Shown: positions 8,012-16,707 of the stretch, one piece after another | Layout of the letters: every line of letters starts with the position of its first letter | How positions within the stretch are numbered: position 1 is the stretch's first letter | Assembly: GCF_000222585.1 (NCBI RefSeq) | Contig: NZ_AFWE01000229.1 | Coordinates: 1-50,439, forward strand | Length of the DNA: 50,439 nucleotides | Origin: Vibrio scophthalmi LMG 19158 | GTDB taxonomy: Bacteria > Pseudomonadota > Gammaproteobacteria > Enterobacterales > Vibrionaceae | Direction: 5' to 3' | Made by a program: the position numbers and the translations under genes | The notes under the pieces: generated by a model | The model's input: the letters and a program-made list of their open reading frames with translations, nothing else | Database searches by the model: none | What the model was told of the DNA's origin: nothing

Positions 8012-9982
8012 CTAAATCGCCACTTCATCCAAAGCACGGAATACACTTTCATCCAAGTGACCATCCATCACTTGTTTACACACTTTACGGCGAACCGCTA
8101 AGCCGGCGATCAGACGCTCGATCGATAAATGTTTGTTCTCACTTTGTGCGTTATACAGTTCGATCATCTTACTTAATGTCTCATAAGGGATCTTATCGTT
8201 ACCAACACGAAGCCAGTCAAGCTTGTCTATGAGCTCCAGACACTCTTCTTTGATTGAGTTGTGTGAATGCCCTGTCATAGCCGCTAAAGCGCCTATACTG
8301 CGTTCTAGGGCCTCTGCTGAGGTATATTTGGATAAGGTTATGGTAATTTCATCCGCATTTATCTCTACAAGGTGCTTACGTTGCTTCACTCGACGGCCTA
8401 AATGACCTTTTGGCGAACGCTCTTTGCGCTGTATAGGCTCAAATTCACCATCGATAATTTGCGACAGTTCATCCAATTGCTGGCGCGTGACCATTTCGTT
8501 GCGAAGTGGGTTCGGCAAGGTTGGCGCCATATTGCGTTTACCAGCGTTAGTGGTGCGAGCACGTGAGTAACGTAACACCTCTTCAACATCGCATTTAATA
8601 TCGACGTGATAATCTTTGATCTTATCTTTGTCGATCATTGCACTGATCGTTAAGTGGTAACCCCAAAGGTTAACCACAAAAAGATCCTCTCCCCCTTTAC
8701 CATCGGATAGGCGTTTCAATTCACGGATCAGATCCATCGAGAAACGACGCCATTCAATGTTACGCGCTAGTTTTTGGTTGAGCTCACTTAACAACATTGC
8801 ATCGGTATGGCGGCGAGACATACGACTACGGAAATAGCTGTACAACTGGAATACCAAGGTGTGTTGTTTCAAAATTTCTGGTGGAAAAAGGAAGAAATAG
8901 TCGCGTGTTAGCAGTTCCTCATAGAACGATGGCTCCCATACCAGGATATACAGGTTCGGTTTTATGCGTATTTCGCCGTCAGAGCCCTCTGTAGGGGCTT
9001 CTTCCGATGCAGTAATGGTACGAGCTATAAAACGGAAACGATCGCTCTTAAAGCCTTCTGGCATGTTCTCGCTGAGCCAACGGCCTGTCAGTTCATGCAA
9101 TTGAAAATCGGTAAATTCGATACGATCAATACTATCGCGAATTGAATCACGCGCCGGACCACTATCCTTCTTGCCACGCAGCGACAAAATATCAGTAATG
9201 TAGAGCGGTGTTTTATTCGGAACGTGTTTTGCGTCTAACTGATATTGATGCTGATGATGATCGTGGTATTGCACTGTCAGCGTAAACAACGCAAATAGGG
9301 TCATGAGATCGTCAACAGTCATGATGTTTTTGGATGATCTTGTTTCGATCACTGCGCGTGTACCTGAGATCGAAACCATCGATTTTTGGTAGTTTTTACG
9401 TGTTCTTGGTGGCGCTAATGCTTGATCGATAATACCTGCCCAGTTGGTTGGTGAAACGATAAATTGATCCGCTTCATCTTTCATTGCTGGTGGTGTATTC
9501 AAGCCGTATTCATTCAGTAAGCGTTTATTCACTTGTGTTTGAGCAAGTGCTTTTGAACGTTTTTTCTTTTCCGATTGTTTCACGCTTTCGGTGACTAGGC
9601 TCGTTGCACCCAGTGCTGAGATAAGTTTATTGGGATTAACAAACTTATGTAGCATGGTTTTTCCTGCAAGCCCTTCTTCAAAACGAACGGGGATTTGATC
9701 GAATAACCCAACGGTAACCGCCGCTCTTAATCGTTGTTGAATGGCGGCGCGTGTGATCTGACCATCTGTCGCATCGATCAATTCTGTTGTGGAGACCAAA
9801 CCATCTTTGCTTGAAAAGCCTCGTAAAGAAATGAGATTTAAAAGTTCTACGATGCTTTTTGTGACACCTTTGAAATGTTGGTATTGCTCGATCCAATCAA
9901 CTGCAATTTCAGACACTTCAAATAAGTGTCCATCTTTGTGGCTGCGAGGGTTTTTGATCAGTATTTTTTGTTCAGAACTCAT
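8012..9982 (-). CDS. rctB: Chromosome 2 replication initiator RctB
   Basis: The Vibrionaceae-specific initiator of chromosome 2, 656 residues, close to the 658 of V. cholerae RctB. It binds 12-mer iterons (activating) and 39-mers/29-mer (inhibitory) in ori2, remodelled by DnaK/DnaJ and triggered by crtS on chromosome 1. The N-terminus MSSEQKILIKNPRSHKDGHL and the arginine-rich QRKERSPKGHLGRRVKQRKH segment near residue 520 are recognisable; several winged-helix DNA-binding domains are known in the family. It reads away from ori2, with its promoter amid GATC sites, which fits autoregulation and Dam dependence. Intact; own terminator downstream. Confidence 0.97.
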   Translation of the reverse strand: MSSEQKILIKNPRSHKDGHLFEVSEIAVDWIEQYQHFKGVTKSIVELLNLISLRGFSSKDGLVSTTELIDATDGQITRAAIQQRLRAAVTVGLFDQIPVRFEEGLAGKTMLHKFVNPNKLISALGATSLVTESVKQSEKKKRSKALAQTQVNKRLLNEYGLNTPPAMKDEADQFIVSPTNWAGIIDQALAPPRTRKNYQKSMVSISGTRAVIETRSSKNIMTVDDLMTLFALFTLTVQYHDHHQHQYQLDAKHVPNKTPLYITDILSLRGKKDSGPARDSIRDSIDRIEFTDFQLHELTGRWLSENMPEGFKSDRFRFIARTITASEEAPTEGSDGEIRIKPNLYILVWEPSFYEELLTRDYFFLFPPEILKQHTLVFQLYSYFRSRMSRRHTDAMLLSELNQKLARNIEWRRFSMDLIRELKRLSDGKGGEDLFVVNLWGYHLTISAMIDKDKIKDYHVDIKCDVEEVLRYSRARTTNAGKRNMAPTLPNPLRNEMVTRQQLDELSQIIDGEFEPIQRKERSPKGHLGRRVKQRKHLVEINADEITITLSKYTSAEALERSIGALAAMTGHSHNSIKEECLELIDKLDWLRVGNDKIPYETLSKMIELYNAQSENKHLSIERLIAGLAVRRKVCKQVMDGHLDESVFRALDEVAI

Positions 9983-10075
9983 TTTTGATCCGTGTCACAG
10001 AAGCCGTAATATCGCTATAGTTCCGAAAGAATAAAGAAAAAGAGATCATAAAGAAAGAAAAAACTTATTGCTCTT

Positions 10076-10130
10076 TTAAACTGATCTTTATGATTAAACT
10101 GATCTTAATTGATTATATGATCTAATGATC
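10076..10130 (-). promoter_or_regulatory. Putative rctB promoter with direct repeats
   Basis: TTAAACTGATCTT occurs twice, 18 bp apart (10076-10088, 10094-10106). Just upstream for rctB a minus-strand TATAAT (10112-10117) abuts a GATC. In V. cholerae a 29-mer RctB site overlaps the rctB promoter; this block is the likely equivalent. No good -35 was found. Confidence 0.45.
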
Positions 10131-10186
10131 TGGTCGCTATTTTGCTTGTAAGCTACTGAAGTTTAAGTGGTATTTTTTTGATTCGT

Positions 10187-10316
10187 GAAAGCATGATCAA
10201 GTAGGAGTCGAAAACATGATCATTGTATTAGTGAAAGCATGATCAAATTTAATCGAAACGATGATCATCCCTACTTCGAACCAATGATCAAACAAACGCT
10301 TGAAGCATGATCAACG
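10187..10316 (+). repeat. Six RctB iterons of ori2
   Basis: Six ATGATCA-type units whose GATC starts are 10195, 10218, 10241, 10263, 10286 and 10309, that is spacings of 23, 23, 22, 23 and 23 bp, about two helical turns. All face one way and place RctB on the same DNA face. Each carries a Dam site, as required for RctB binding to methylated iterons in V. cholerae. Confidence 0.93.
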
Positions 10317-10328
10317 TTAATGCACATG

Positions 10329-10337
10329 TTATCCACA
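10329..10337 (+). other. DnaA box
   Basis: TTATCCACA, exact high-affinity DnaA box, 13 bp after the last iteron. Confidence 0.9.
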
Positions 10338-10424
10338 GACCGATTGGGCGCAAATTAAGCATATGATCGTGTTCATCGTTGCTGTGGTGTTTTTTACCGT
10401 AACGATGATCAAGGTAGAACGATC

Positions 10425-10500
10425 CTTTTTGCTGCTTTGTTTATTTTATCATCACTTTAGTAAATTGAAATACAATTCGATTGTGATTATTCACACTTAA
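10425..10500. other. AT-rich unwinding region with DnaA box and IHF-like site
   Basis: A 76-bp AT-rich tract between the DnaA box and the first 39-mer-like element. It contains a second DnaA box, TTATTCACA (10488-10496), and a one-mismatch IHF-like site TATCATCACTTTA (10448-10460) with ATCATCA, resembling the ATCA repeats reported as RctB single-strand targets. Unwinding role is inferred from position. Confidence 0.6.
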
Positions 10501-10519
10501 CCACGGGGAATAAACGCTA

Positions 10520-10536
10520 CGAAAGCATGATCAAGT
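10520..10536 (+). other. RctB 39-mer-like element
   Basis: ACGAAAGCATGATCAAG follows the AT-rich region; the same core recurs at 10780 and, inverted, at 10806. By position it corresponds to an inhibitory 39-mer of ori2. Confidence 0.7.
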
Positions 10537-10779
10537 AATGTTGATTATTGGCCTGACCAACCCCGTGTTCGTCGTATTGTCGTATTATTGGCTTAAATCG
10601 CCCGTTAAGCCTTAGTTCATCAGCATTCTTCCGTAATTTACCCGCGAATTTACATGCTTCCGAACGCTAACTTGCCTTGATCATTGATCCATTTAACGAT
10701 CTTGCTTGATGGTGATCCCTGGAGCGCTTTTTCCTGGTTATATTTCCTTGATCATGTTTCCATAGCGTCGCTATTTAAC

Positions 10780-10819
10780 CGAAAGCATGATCATCAGTGT
10801 ATCCTTGATCATGCTTTCG
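10780..10819. repeat. Inverted pair of RctB 39-mer-like elements
   Basis: CGAAAGCATGATCA (10780-10793) and its exact reverse complement (10806-10819) separated by 12 bp, with TTAAC further out on both arms. It lies in the inc-like part of ori2, where 39-mers restrain initiation in V. cholerae. Confidence 0.7.
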
Positions 10820-10998
10820 TTAACCGTAATGCTCTTTCCAAACTAAATCCTTGCTGTGACTGAGTTCGTTTCGTGTTGTGCTGGTCATTTTCGATCTCTA
10901 GTCCAGTAATTATTGTGGTTCGATTTACATCGCCCGTAATTTGTGGCAAGAAACTAATCGTTCCGAGAAAAGAGATGATTTTAGCGTTGAAATCCGTT

Positions 10999-11011
10999 TT
11001 TACATTGTAAA
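10999..11011. other. parS2 centromere site
   Basis: TTTACATTGTAAA, exact consensus, 218 bp upstream of parA2 within the ori2 region. Confidence 0.9.
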
Positions 11012-11151
11012 TAAGTGACGGTGTAACCATTTAAATCTGCGGCTTTTCACTTGTAATGCCACACAGAAAATAGAGCATTTTTTGAGTGGTTTTTACTATA
11101 ATTCACTTAAACGATATATTGTTCTCATTTTAATGTGATGGCTATCTATAA

Positions 11152-11198
11152 GTGAATGTTCACCTTTTTATTGTTAAACGGATATAGTGCTGTACAAT
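11152..11198 (+). promoter_or_regulatory. Putative parA2 promoter
   Basis: TTGTTA (11171-11176), 16-bp spacer, TACAAT (11193-11198), 30 bp before the parA2 ATG. An inverted repeat GTGAATGTTCAC (11152-11163) sits just upstream and could be an autoregulatory operator. Confidence 0.5.
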
Positions 11199-11228
11199 AG
11201 TGACAGTTACTAATAACGGAATTTGGCA

Positions 11229-12446
11229 ATGAAAAGAGAACAGACAATAGAGAATCTCATTCAGCTTGCGGAGAAAACTGCACAGGTTCAAGCAGACCGT
11301 ATTGAGATTGTATTAGAAGAGCGCAGTGACGACCATTTCCCACCGATGTCGAAGGCATTGATGGAAACTCGCTCAGGTTTGACTCGCCGTAAACTAGACG
11401 ATGCAATTAGTAAGTTGGAAGCAGAAGGCCACCAGTTTACTAAAAATAATGCAAACCATTATTCGATCTCGCTGCAAGAAGCTCATATGCTGATGGATGC
11501 TGCGGGTGCGCCAAAGTTCTATGAACGCAAAAAAAATGTTGAGAACAAACCATGGATTATCAACGTACAGAACCAAAAAGGTGGTACGGGCAAATCTATG
11601 ACGGCGGTGCATCTAGCTGCGTGCATGGCATTGAATTTAGAAAAGCGTTACCGTATCTGCCTTATCGACCTTGATCCACAAGGTTCATTACGTCTATTTC
11701 TTAACCCTCAGATCAGTTTAACTGACCACGATAATATCTACTCAGCTGTCGATATCATGTTGGAAAATGTTCCTGAAGGGGTAGAGATTACGAAAGAATT
11801 CTTACATCGTAATGTCTTACTACCAACGCAATATCCGAACTTAAAAACCGTCTCTGCTTTCCCAGAAGATGCGATGTTTAATGCGGAAGCGTGGCAAAAT
11901 CTGTCACAGAATCAGTCGTTGGATATCGTAAAACTACTGAAAGAGAAGTTGATTGATAAGATTGCTGATGACTTTGATGTGATCATGATTGATACCGGCC
12001 CGCACGTCGATCCACTCGTATGGAATGCAATGTACGCGTCAAACGCACTGTTGATTCCATGTGCTGCGAAGCGTTTAGACTGGGCTTCTACGGTTAACTT
12101 TTTCCAACATCTACCAACCGTTTATGAAATGTTCCCTGACGATTGGAGTGGGTTGGAGTTCGTCCGTTTGATGCCAACGATGTTTGAAGATGACAACAAG
12201 AAGCAAGTTTCAGTTCTGACTGAAATGAACTATCTATTGGGCGACCAAGTGATGATGGCGACCATCCCACGTAGCCGCGCATTTGAAACTTGTGCCGATA
12301 CTTACAGCACCGTATTTGATTTAACGACCAGCGACTTTGAGGGCGGTAAAAAGACCCTTGCAACGGCTCAAGACGCCGTACAAAAGAGCGCACTAGAACT
12401 AGAACGAGTACTGCATAGTTACTGGTCTTCACTAAACCAAGGGTAA
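11229..12446 (+). CDS. parA2: Chromosome 2 partition ATPase ParA2
   Basis: A 405-residue Walker-type partition ATPase that forms filaments on nucleoid DNA and moves the ParB2-parS2 complex. It has the long N-terminal extension with a winged-helix domain (about residues 40-75, RSGLTRRKLDDAISKLE) typical of ParA2/P1-type ParA, then the deviant Walker A KGGTGKS at 117-123, DLDPQGSL, and VIMIDTGPHVDPL. ATG preferred over a TTG two codons upstream. Only 7 bp separate it from parB2. Length equals that of known Vibrio ParA2 proteins. Confidence 0.96.
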   Translation: MKREQTIENLIQLAEKTAQVQADRIEIVLEERSDDHFPPMSKALMETRSGLTRRKLDDAISKLEAEGHQFTKNNANHYSISLQEAHMLMDAAGAPKFYERKKNVENKPWIINVQNQKGGTGKSMTAVHLAACMALNLEKRYRICLIDLDPQGSLRLFLNPQISLTDHDNIYSAVDIMLENVPEGVEITKEFLHRNVLLPTQYPNLKTVSAFPEDAMFNAEAWQNLSQNQSLDIVKLLKEKLIDKIADDFDVIMIDTGPHVDPLVWNAMYASNALLIPCAAKRLDWASTVNFFQHLPTVYEMFPDDWSGLEFVRLMPTMFEDDNKKQVSVLTEMNYLLGDQVMMATIPRSRAFETCADTYSTVFDLTTSDFEGGKKTLATAQDAVQKSALELERVLHSYWSSLNQG

Positions 12447-12453
12447 TTGGCTC

Positions 12454-13425
12454 ATGGCAATTAAAACTTCAGATTTAAACGCAAGACTGTTTGGTAAGAC
12501 CAATAAACGTCGTGCGACGACGCCTCAAGAGGCACAACAAGCGGCTAAAGCACAGGCTCAGGTAATTGAGCTAGCGGTTGCTGGTGAAGATATGGTTGAA
12601 TTCGAACTGCTTCGTATTGAAGCGGATCAGGTTGAATCACAAACGGTCGTTTTTGCAGAAAATGCTCGTGAACAATCATTTTTGAATGAACATGCTTTGT
12701 CAGATGTTTTAGTGACGTTACGTGAACGTGGGCAGCAATACCCAGCTGTCGGACGTATGCGTGAAGACGGAAAAATTGAAGTGCTTGATGGCAGTCGCCG
12801 TCGTATGTCTTGCATTTTAGCAGGCAAAGCCTTCCTTATTTACGTCGCTCAAAACATTAATTCAGAGCATGCTAAATTCCTTTCTGACGTTGCGAATGCA
12901 CACAAGCCGCTTTCTCTTTTTGAAAAAGGCAAAGAGATGCAGGCGAAATTGGACAGTGGCGAAGCTGAAGATCAAAAAGCATTAGCAAAAATTTTCCAAT
13001 GCAGTGAAGCGTTGGTGAGTGGTGCGTTGAAAGCGGCAGATTTACCGCTCGAACTGTTACAAGCATACCCGAACGTCGCGGATTTAGGTCGCCCAACAAT
13101 CGTTAAATTGCATAAGCAGTTTAGTCAGCTTAGCCATGCTGATAAAGGTATGTTGCTTAAGAAGTGCCGTGATGAAGACAGCTACGCATGGCAACGTAGC
13201 GAAGCACAAGGTGTTGCGCGTATTACTAAAGATGTTTCTGAGATGATTGAATCTTGGGTTGAAGAGTTGATGCCAGCGAAACGTCCAGTCAGTAATAAAA
13301 TTGATCTTGTCAAAGGTCGTGTTAGTTACAGTCGTAAAGGCAGTAATTTAGCGCTTAATTTGAAAAAAGTGGACGATGAAACACTAAAAGAAATCCTTAG
13401 TTTCATTGAAGACAAGTTCAAATAG
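12454..13425 (+). CDS. parB2: Chromosome 2 centromere-binding protein ParB2
   Basis: A 323-residue ParB-family protein that binds and spreads from the TTTACANTGTAAA sites in this window and stimulates ParA2. N-terminal tail with ARLFGKTNKRR, ParB/Srx-type NTPase-like domain with the DGSRRRMSC motif near residue 111 (equivalent of the GERR box), helix-turn-helix near residues 160-190 (LAKIFQCSEALVSGALKAADL), and a C-terminal dimerisation domain rich in beta segments. Operon with parA2; strong terminator 30 bp later. Confidence 0.96.
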   Translation: MAIKTSDLNARLFGKTNKRRATTPQEAQQAAKAQAQVIELAVAGEDMVEFELLRIEADQVESQTVVFAENAREQSFLNEHALSDVLVTLRERGQQYPAVGRMREDGKIEVLDGSRRRMSCILAGKAFLIYVAQNINSEHAKFLSDVANAHKPLSLFEKGKEMQAKLDSGEAEDQKALAKIFQCSEALVSGALKAADLPLELLQAYPNVADLGRPTIVKLHKQFSQLSHADKGMLLKKCRDEDSYAWQRSEAQGVARITKDVSEMIESWVEELMPAKRPVSNKIDLVKGRVSYSRKGSNLALNLKKVDDETLKEILSFIEDKFK

Positions 13426-13456
13426 TATTACTTGGTCTGGTTTCTTCATTTTTTTT

Positions 13457-13480
13457 AAAGCCGCTTTAGCGGCTTTTTTT
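13457..13480 (+). terminator. parA2B2 terminator
   Basis: AAAGCCGC TTTA GCGGCTTT followed by a run of T, 31 bp after parB2. Confidence 0.92.
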
Positions 13481-13592
13481 ATGTCTGGAGTTCAGATTTT
13501 TTTCGTGGGTAAATCGAGTTAATCGATCGGTAATAGCGAGAGTAGGGCATTAACAAGTATACTAATCGAAACTCTTTCTGACTGTTTGCGAC

Positions 13593-15689
13593 ATGAATTC
13601 TATTGAGCAATATTTCCAAGCGTTGTCGTCGTTGGCAACGCACCGCAATCATCGATCTGGTATCACGGTTAAAGGTGATGCTGATTGGCAGCAATCGATC
13701 GTTCAACTGGCCATAGCGGCTTATCCCGACCAGGTCTTCCAATTAGGAGGAGAGCCTCAAACGGGGGTTGAACGTTACCTGACTTACAATAAAGGACAAC
13801 AATTTCTTGGGCAGGAATGTCGTTTGTTGTTGATTGATCTTCGTGATGGTTTTGACGCAAACAGCTTAACGTCGGCGCTGGGTACGGTACGTGGCGGCGG
13901 ATTGGTTTTGTTTTTACTAAATCAACGCGTTTGTGATGATTTGAGTTATGCGTGGTTGGCAAGGGCATGCAGCCAATTTGCCTGTATTGAACAACATAAA
14001 CCGCTGCCAGTTATTCCGGTAGAAGGAACTCTCCTATCCCCGGAAACGTCAATAACAGATGCTTTGAATCAAATGGAACAACAGAGCTTTGATTCTCATC
14101 GTTTAGGTTTGAAAAATCTCGCCCAACAAGACGAGGCAATCGAACGTATCATCAAGGTGGTGAGTGGCCATCGTCGTCGACCTTTAGTATTAACTGCCGA
14201 TCGTGGTCGAGGGAAAACAAGTGCCCTTGGCATTGCGGCGGCACGGCTAATGCAAAGTAGGTTCTCGCAGAATAAAGCGATGCGTATCCTAGTTACTTCA
14301 CCGGTTATTAAGAACCTTGCACCTTTGTTTGAACATGCACAGCGATTGTTGCCCGAAGCGCTGCGTACAAAGTTAGCCTTAACGTGGCATAACTCGGTTA
14401 TCGAGTTTATCGCGCCGGATGAGCTGCTTCGTTGCAAGCCTAGTTGCGATTTATTGCTGGTCGATGAAGCTGCAGCGATTCCATTGCCGCTGCTATTTTC
14501 TATTGTTGAACATTATCATCGAGTGGTGTTCTCTACGACGATTCACGGTTATGAAGGGTGCGGACGTGGCTTTACATTGAAGTTCCAAACTTGGCTTCGT
14601 CAGCATAGACCCGGGGCGCACTTCTATCATATGGATCTGCCTATTCGCTGGGCAACGCAAGACCCACTTGAGCAATGGCAATATCAAACATTTTTGTTAG
14701 ATGCCGAGTTGAGTGAGGTTGATGATGTAAGCGACGCAAATAGCCGCTTACGACTTTATGATCAGCAAGCTCTATTTTCATCCCCTCGCTTACTGCGTGA
14801 ATGTTTTGCATTGTTGGTTAATGCCCATTATCAGACGACGCCGAACGATTTGATGTTGCTGCTCAGTGACGCTTCTATGAAGTTGTGGGCTCGATTTGAA
14901 GGGGAGGTTTGTGTTGGTTGCATCATTGGCGTTGAGGAAGGCGGATTATCAGCGGAATTGGTTGCACAGATTCGCCAAGGAAAACGCCGTCCTAAAGGGC
15001 AGCTAATAGCAACAACATTGGCCAACCATCTTGGATTAGATATTGCCGCACAAGTGCCAAGTTTGCGCATCATGCGTATTGCTGTGCACCCTGCATGGCA
15101 AAGTCGAGGTATTGGCTCATTGATGCTGACTGAGCTACAAAACAATCGTGATTACCAATTCTGTTCCACCAGCTATGGTGTTACCGATTCACTACTTCAT
15201 TTTTGGTTGTCGAATGGTTATGTTGCGGTAAAGCTGGGAAGCCAGCGAGATCAAGCCAGCGGTTGCCATTCTTTGGCGATGGTTAAAGGGGCCGCCGAAT
15301 GGATTGTGCAAGCTGAGAGTTTGTTTAATTCAAGTTTTGCTTATCAATTGAAAGATGCATTTAGGGAGATTGAACCCTCCTTAGTGGCGAGTCTACTCCG
15401 CCAAAGCAAAACCAATGATAGCTATCAGCAAAGTGAAGATGTATCTCGTCTTAAGTTCGCTTTGATTGAGAGCTACATTGGTGGCGGCACAAACTACGAA
15501 AATGTAGCGCCCTTTATTGAACAGGCATTACTTACCCAGGGGGCGAAAGTTGATTCAGCATTGTTGATTCGTAAAGTTATTCAGCAGTGGGGTTGGGAAG
15601 CGTGCGCTCAAGAGTTTGGGCTAGTTGGCAGAAAGCAAATAGAGCAAGCTCTGCGTGATGAACTGCAACGGTGGGTATCTAAGCTCTAG
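13593..15689 (+). CDS. tmcA: tRNA(Met) cytidine acetyltransferase TmcA
   Basis: A 698-residue enzyme making N4-acetylcytidine at position 34 of elongator tRNA(Met) from acetyl-CoA with ATP (E. coli TmcA, 671 residues). The N-terminal region precedes an RNA-helicase-like ATPase module with P-loop TADRGRGKTSALG (from residue 201) and DEAA box LLVDEAAAIPLPLL. The GNAT module follows with MRIAVHPAWQSRGIGSLML (acetyl-CoA loop), then a helical tRNA-binding tail. Alone in its unit; the ATG has a poor ribosome binding site. Highly confident on domain order. Confidence 0.95.
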   Translation: MNSIEQYFQALSSLATHRNHRSGITVKGDADWQQSIVQLAIAAYPDQVFQLGGEPQTGVERYLTYNKGQQFLGQECRLLLIDLRDGFDANSLTSALGTVRGGGLVLFLLNQRVCDDLSYAWLARACSQFACIEQHKPLPVIPVEGTLLSPETSITDALNQMEQQSFDSHRLGLKNLAQQDEAIERIIKVVSGHRRRPLVLTADRGRGKTSALGIAAARLMQSRFSQNKAMRILVTSPVIKNLAPLFEHAQRLLPEALRTKLALTWHNSVIEFIAPDELLRCKPSCDLLLVDEAAAIPLPLLFSIVEHYHRVVFSTTIHGYEGCGRGFTLKFQTWLRQHRPGAHFYHMDLPIRWATQDPLEQWQYQTFLLDAELSEVDDVSDANSRLRLYDQQALFSSPRLLRECFALLVNAHYQTTPNDLMLLLSDASMKLWARFEGEVCVGCIIGVEEGGLSAELVAQIRQGKRRPKGQLIATTLANHLGLDIAAQVPSLRIMRIAVHPAWQSRGIGSLMLTELQNNRDYQFCSTSYGVTDSLLHFWLSNGYVAVKLGSQRDQASGCHSLAMVKGAAEWIVQAESLFNSSFAYQLKDAFREIEPSLVASLLRQSKTNDSYQQSEDVSRLKFALIESYIGGGTNYENVAPFIEQALLTQGAKVDSALLIRKVIQQWGWEACAQEFGLVGRKQIEQALRDELQRWVSKL

Positions 15690-15758
15690 CGGTAGCGAAG
15701 TTTCCCCGCTCATCGATTTTCTTTCTCTGAATCCTTTCTTGTTCTTTCTATCTGTTAT

Positions 15759-15771
15759 TTTACAGTGTAAA
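15759..15771. other. parS2 centromere site
   Basis: TTTACAGTGTAAA, exact consensus; first of a cluster of four. Confidence 0.92.
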
Positions 15772-15784
15772 TCATACCCTCGGA

Positions 15785-15797
15785 TTTACACTGTAAA
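15785..15797. other. parS2 centromere site
   Basis: TTTACACTGTAAA, exact consensus; 26 bp from the previous site. Confidence 0.92.
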
Positions 15798-15840
15798 AGC
15801 CTGCTTTCATTCATATCACCGTGTGATGCAGATGGCCCTG

Positions 15841-15853
15841 TTTACAGTGTAAA
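15841..15853. other. parS2 centromere site
   Basis: TTTACAGTGTAAA, exact consensus; third of the cluster. Confidence 0.92.
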
Positions 15854-15865
15854 TTGAAGCTTAGC

Positions 15866-15878
15866 TTTACACTGTAAA
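15866..15878. other. parS2 centromere site
   Basis: TTTACACTGTAAA, exact consensus; fourth of the cluster, 25 bp from the third. Confidence 0.92.
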
Positions 15879-16397
15879 TTGTTTAGTCTTTAAAAAGAGT
15901 TTTATCATTAGTGCTATCAATTTTGCTAGGCGAGATTGAACTGCGTTTAGCTAATCCGTCAGACGGCCCAATGTCCTAAGGGGGATTGTGGTGAGAAATC
16001 TTAGCTCGATACGCGATCTAAACAGTTAAATCGTGACATGAGTTATTTGTTGTTCGACTGTTGGCGAATCGCTGAATCCTTCCTACACTCAACAATAAGC
16101 AATCAGTTTAATGTTGGCTAGACGAATCCAAACGACACAATTACGAGCTTCTCTTTGTTAAATCGAATTTATTTGATGACAACTTTCTTCCATCGTACGG
16201 CGTCTATGCCTCTTTGGTCGAGTGAGGACGGTGAATGAGTTTTGGATCCTCTATTTCGAAATGTCATTCAAACTCTCAATCTACTATCAAAATAATCGAG
16301 AGTGAGTCACAAGAGGCGAAAAGTTTCTTTGGGTGTCAGATTGGCAATGTCGTTAGCCAGCACTTGGTAACAGGTTAGGTCGTAAGGAGAGGGGCTT

Positions 16398-16697
16398 ATG
16401 TCTGTAGAGACAGAGGTGAATCCGGATTCAAAGCATATTACAATTTTTGTTGAAGGGACGTTTGGATTTCACGTCATCCAAGAATTTAAGCGCTGCTATT
16501 CAGACAAACGCGATTATCGATTTACCGTAGACTTGCGTAAAGTCGATTACATTGATAGCGCTGGTTTGGGAATTTTGATCAACATGCATAACTATCTGGA
16601 GCAAAGTGACGGGGAGATCCAAATTACCAACACGCTGCCTCAAGTAAGAAAAGTTCTCGCTATCTCGCGATTCGATAGAAAATTTAGAATCACGTGA
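16398..16697 (+). CDS. STAS-domain anti-sigma factor antagonist
   Basis: A 99-residue single STAS domain of the SpoIIAA/RsbV type. The phospho-acceptor motif YIDSAGLGILI places the serine at residue 54. Such proteins are phosphorylated by a RsbW-type kinase and dephosphorylated by a PP2C phosphatase; the unphosphorylated form frees the kinase's target. Ten bp downstream begins a protein with both PP2C and HATPase domains, its obvious partner. The pair resembles HsbA-HsbR of Pseudomonas and CrsA-CrsR of Shewanella. Strong ribosome binding site AAGGAGAGG. Confidence 0.88.
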   Translation: MSVETEVNPDSKHITIFVEGTFGFHVIQEFKRCYSDKRDYRFTVDLRKVDYIDSAGLGILINMHNYLEQSDGEIQITNTLPQVRKVLAISRFDRKFRIT

Positions 16698-16707
16698 GGA
16701 GAATAAG

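Larger units (their letters stand above)
9983..11228. other. ori2: Replication origin of chromosome 2 (ori2)
   Basis: The 1.25-kb region between rctB and parA2 has the expected ori2 order: rctB promoter side with paired TTAAACTGATCTT repeats (10076, 10094); six iterons (10187-10316); DnaA box (10329-10337); AT-rich stretch (about 10425-10500) with a second TTATNCACA box; a 39-mer-like element (10520); and an inc-like segment with four further GATC sites (10679-10717), an inverted 39-mer-like pair (10780-10819) and a parS2 site. I count over 20 GATC sites in about 900 bp where three or four are expected by chance. No convincing protein gene lies inside; the known rctA locus of V. cholerae maps here. 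Confidence 0.93.
15690..16397. other. Intergenic region holding a parS2 cluster
   Basis: 708 bp with four parS2 palindromes in the first 190 bp. The rest (15880-16390) shows no gene with a ribosome binding site and must contain the promoter of the STAS/response-regulator pair. AAGGAGAGG precedes the next ATG. Confidence 0.6.

Noticed and set aside
10809-11030. 73-codon minus-strand frame within ori2, a possible rctA-like gene
   Set aside because: No ribosome binding site seen, it runs through a parS2 site and a 39-mer-like element, and the V. cholerae rctA locus works as DNA rather than protein.
16341-16360. Sigma-54-like sequence TTGGCAATGTCGTTAGC before the STAS gene
   Set aside because: GG-to-GC spacing is one base too long and the TTGC element is broken.
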